Notes under the pieces: generated by a model | The model's database searches: none | What the model was told of the DNA's origin: nothing | The model's input: only the letters and a program-made list of their open reading frames with translations | Made by a program: the position numbers and the translations under genes | Part shown: positions 18,919-21,256 of the stretch, in pieces | How positions within the stretch are numbered: position 1 is the first letter of the stretch | Layout of the letters: every line of letters starts with the position of its first letter | IMG/VR virus record: IMGVR_UViG_3300025128_000417 | Coordinates: 1-21,256 of that record | Source of the DNA: a virus | Direction: 5' to 3' (one strand) | Length of the DNA: 21,256 nt

Positions 18919-21251
18919 CAGACCGCCTCCATCTCTAGCCCGAGAGCACTATAGTTCACTGCTAACATTCCTCCGCGCATACTGACAGCATCTGGTCGAT
19001 ACAACATCACTTCTTGAGCCATCACTCCACGCCATCGAGCGTCTTGGTTTCTGTAGTTGAACTCGTAGAGGTTATGGCCGTTCTTGGAGCCTACTAGTTC
19101 GATGTTCTCTTTCAACCTGACATCAGAAGCAAACGGAGTTGCTCCTAACGCTGCTGCCGCTCCTGCGCCTTGCAGTAAACCACCACCGATCTGGCCTAAG
19201 ACCGAAGGCTTACGGCCGTATTGGTACTGAGCGCCACCAGGTTGCAGTGCTTGCAGCATCGCTAACTGTTCAGCGCCACCCTCAAGTCCTCGCAGCCACT
19301 GGTCATAACCAAATGCTTGCTGAGCTCTCCGGGCTTGATCTTGAGCTGCACCCATTCCAGCCAACTGTTGAGCAGCCCCAAATGTTGCGCCTTGTCTCAT
19401 GCCGCCAATGTCAGCTAATTGCTGAGCAGCCGCTAACTGTTGAGCTCGGAACGCCTGTTGAGCATCTAGGCCCATGCCAGACGCTTGTAGGCTAGACCCT
19501 TGATTGGCGCGTTCTTGTTCGAGTTTTGCTTGAGCTAACGCAATCTGCTGCTGAGCTTTCATCGCACCGAGCTGATCATTTTCTTGCAGTCTTGCTTGCA
19601 AGTTTGCTTCAGCTAATCTCAGCTGATTGTTAGCGTCTTGCATACCTACTCGAGCTGCTAGGTCTTGGCCCTGCATCCCAGCCTGTAAGCCTACCTGTTG
19701 GTTTTGTATCAGTCGTTCAAAATCCATTTCCCGGCTACGCAGATTCATTTGTGCGTCAAGCTGGGCCTGACGATCTGCTGTCTGCATTGTCGCATCGAGA
19801 TTTGCTCGCGCTGACACAAGATCATTCTGCGCGTTCTGGATTTCCGCTTGAGCAGCTAACTGCTGTGTTTGCATTCCAGCAGTAGTTTGAAGCTGCTGGG
19901 TCTGCATACCAAGCCTAGATGCTATATCCTGACCTTGCATACGAGCTTGCTGTAATCTGGCCGCATCCTGTTGTCTGCGTTCGGCTTCAATGGTTTGTTG
20001 TTGCAGACGAGACTGTTGCGTAAGCTCGGCTCCGCGAATGTCTCCAGCTTGAGATAACTGTTGTGTCTGCATCTGCGCCTGAGTGCCTAGCTGCTGACCC
20101 TGCATACGAGCTTGCTGCTCCCTAGCAGCATCTTGTTGCCTACGCTCAGCCTCTATGCTCTGTTGCTGTAATCGAGCCTGTTGTGTGAGCTCCGCTCCAC
20201 GAATGCCACCCTGTTGTGCAAGTTGCTGGGTTTGCATTGCAGCCTGAGTACCTAATTGCTGTGTCTGCATTTCAGCTGCTTGCTGTCGAGCCAAATCTCG
20301 TTCGAGTCGATCAGCTGCATCTGTAAATCCTTGCCTACGAATATTAGCAATTCTTGCCAACATTTGAGCTTCCTGCTCAGCTCTCGGTATATCGCCTCGA
20401 GTTCCCCAAGCATAAGAGCCAGCTCTGCGAGCTTGTTCCTCATTTTGAGCTCGAGCATAGTCCAGTCCAGCTGCTTCTATTTGTGCATCGACACCCAGCT
20501 GGTCCATGTAGGGAGCGAGGTCGCTTCCCAAAAACGATGCACCTGTGAACGGATTTACGCTGACATCCTGTGGCCCAGCAAACGACCCAGGATCAATCGT
20601 TTGCACTCCTCCTGTCGTGACACCACTGATTGGATCAACAGAAACATTTTGCACGTCTCCAATTGTTGCAGGAGTAAAAGCTTGAAGCCCTCCAGTCGTA
20701 ACACCTGTGATAGGATCTACACTAGGCGTCGTTGGAACTGACTCAAAAAATTTGGTTGGGTCATTTACAGTTGCAATGTCTTCGGCTTGGATAGTATCAA
20801 TAAATTGACCTCTCTCACCGCCCACAATCGGAGTCGTAACATCAGTTGCGTATTTTGGAATGCCTCCAGACATAGCGCCTGTGTTGGGATCAATGCTAAC
20901 CCCCGTGTCGTAACCATAGCCTGTGTCGATTAACGTCCCGTCTTCGGCAAACCGCGAACCAACATTTCCGGTATTTGCGGCGATAGCCGTTGTAGCAGTA
21001 AGCGTAGGAGTGGCAATAGTAGGAGCCGTGACGGCGCTGTAGGATGGGTCCACTGGTCCAGTTTGTCCTAACAATGCTCGAGTAGCATCGCCAGCTCGTT
21101 GCATTTCTTCGACGCCAACTGTTGTCGAATAGCCGTCAGGTCTATCAATGTCGATAGAGCCCATACCTGGAAGAGCTGGTGGAGTTGAATCCACGATAAC
21201 CGGCGGCATATCGAAGCCGTAGCCGTCTTTGCCGAATGCTCCACGCTCCAT
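18918..21251 (-). CDS. Tail protein with C-terminal S74 intramolecular chaperone (N-terminus possibly cut)
   Basis: From ATG 21251 there are 777 residues, but the start is only five bases from the window edge and the frame stays open, so it may begin further right. Residues 115-240 hold degenerate V-S-(V/I)-(D/N)-P-x-(T/S)-G repeats. A Gln/Ala-rich coiled coil fills about 270-640, including a 55-residue tandem repeat (334-388, 389-443). A Gly/Ala hydrophobic segment (about 683-708) precedes FASDVRLKENIELVG. There Ser709 and Lys714 are the S74 catalytic pair (S-D-x-R-L-K-x-N-I), followed by WRGVMAQEVMLYRPDAV. S74 domains trimerise tail fibre or needle proteins and then cut themselves off after folding. 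Long coiled coil plus S74 fits a trimeric tail or spike protein. Confidence 0.8.
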   Translation of the reverse strand: MERGAFGKDGYGFDMPPVIVDSTPPALPGMGSIDIDRPDGYSTTVGVEEMQRAGDATRALLGQTGPVDPSYSAVTAPTIATPTLTATTAIAANTGNVGSRFAEDGTLIDTGYGYDTGVSIDPNTGAMSGGIPKYATDVTTPIVGGERGQFIDTIQAEDIATVNDPTKFFESVPTTPSVDPITGVTTGGLQAFTPATIGDVQNVSVDPISGVTTGGVQTIDPGSFAGPQDVSVNPFTGASFLGSDLAPYMDQLGVDAQIEAAGLDYARAQNEEQARRAGSYAWGTRGDIPRAEQEAQMLARIANIRRQGFTDAADRLERDLARQQAAEMQTQQLGTQAAMQTQQLAQQGGIRGAELTQQARLQQQSIEAERRQQDAAREQQARMQGQQLGTQAQMQTQQLSQAGDIRGAELTQQSRLQQQTIEAERRQQDAARLQQARMQGQDIASRLGMQTQQLQTTAGMQTQQLAAQAEIQNAQNDLVSARANLDATMQTADRQAQLDAQMNLRSREMDFERLIQNQQVGLQAGMQGQDLAARVGMQDANNQLRLAEANLQARLQENDQLGAMKAQQQIALAQAKLEQERANQGSSLQASGMGLDAQQAFRAQQLAAAQQLADIGGMRQGATFGAAQQLAGMGAAQDQARRAQQAFGYDQWLRGLEGGAEQLAMLQALQPGGAQYQYGRKPSVLGQIGGGLLQGAGAAAALGATPFASDVRLKENIELVGSKNGHNLYEFNYRNQDARWRGVMAQEVMLYRPDAVSMRGGMLAVNYSALGLEMEAV
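19923..20252 (-). repeat. Tandem 165-bp (55-residue) duplication in the tail protein
   Basis: Residues 334-388 and 389-443 of the S74 tail protein align without gaps, with 46 of 55 identical. Each runs from GTQA(A/Q)MQTQQL through GAELTQQ(A/S)RLQQQ(S/T)IEAE to ARMQGQ. The differences are mostly conservative. This is an in-frame duplication inside the coiled coil that would lengthen the rod; later segments with MQTQQL and MQGQDL look like older, decayed copies. Confidence 0.85.
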
Positions 21252-21256
21252 AGCAA

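Noticed and set aside
20256-20741. 161-codon plus-strand frame rich in Ser/Cys/Leu
   Set aside because: It is the complement of the glutamine/alanine-rich coiled-coil coding repeats of the tail protein, which produce long open antisense frames.

Overview
The window looks like about 21 kb of a tailed double-stranded DNA bacteriophage genome (Caudoviricetes), or a prophage with no host flank visible. Genes are tightly packed, mostly on the minus strand, and joined by 1-17 nt stop/start overlaps. They encode a small terminase subunit, replication and recombination proteins, lysis proteins and virion proteins. There are no bacterial housekeeping genes, rRNA or tRNA. Base composition is near 50% GC by eye. 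The large low-similarity virion proteins and the gene mix resemble aquatic environmental phages; the host cannot be named. No integrase is visible. A small helix-turn-helix gene beside an operator-rich divergent intergenic region leaves a temperate lifestyle possible but unproven.

Layout, read in the main (minus) transcription direction from right to left. (1) 21251-15596: three large virion genes: a tail protein with a C-terminal S74 self-cleaving chaperone domain, then two alanine/glutamine-rich proteins that look like internal or ejection proteins. (2) 15596-13902: a lysis cassette: two-helix holin candidate, M15-type peptidase endolysin, and two membrane-anchored coiled-coil (spanin-like) proteins. 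(3) 12675-13918, plus strand: a four-gene island of small unknown proteins starting from a divergent region with three TGTC-N4-GACA operator-like sites; a strong terminator follows its first gene. (4) 12495-6284, minus: HTH protein, ERF annealing protein, winged-helix protein, a small unknown, C5-cytosine methyltransferase (with a second long gene inside it in another frame), a coiled-coil protein, RusA resolvase, winged-helix replication protein, RecE-like exonuclease, DnaB-type helicase and a small unknown. (5) 6345-4475: small terminase subunit, PAPS-reductase-like protein, AT-hook/zinc protein and an unknown. (6) 4474-3395: a gene-poor stretch with hairpins, very small ORFs and a 12-bp iteron-like array. 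(7) 3352-1: small proteins followed by two large virion-associated proteins, the last cut by the left edge.

The genes form coherent modules. Helicase plus initiator-like protein would replicate the genome. Exonuclease, ERF protein and RusA form a recombination set. The methyltransferase probably protects or marks phage DNA. The small terminase subunit starts packaging; its large partner must lie outside the window. Holin, endolysin and spanin-like proteins release progeny.

The most unusual item is 9723-10613. A 296-codon ORF with its own Shine-Dalgarno sequence and five W-P-T-P repeats lies entirely inside the methyltransferase gene. The same repeated DNA words give VAHA/VADT in the methyltransferase frame and WPTP in the other frame.
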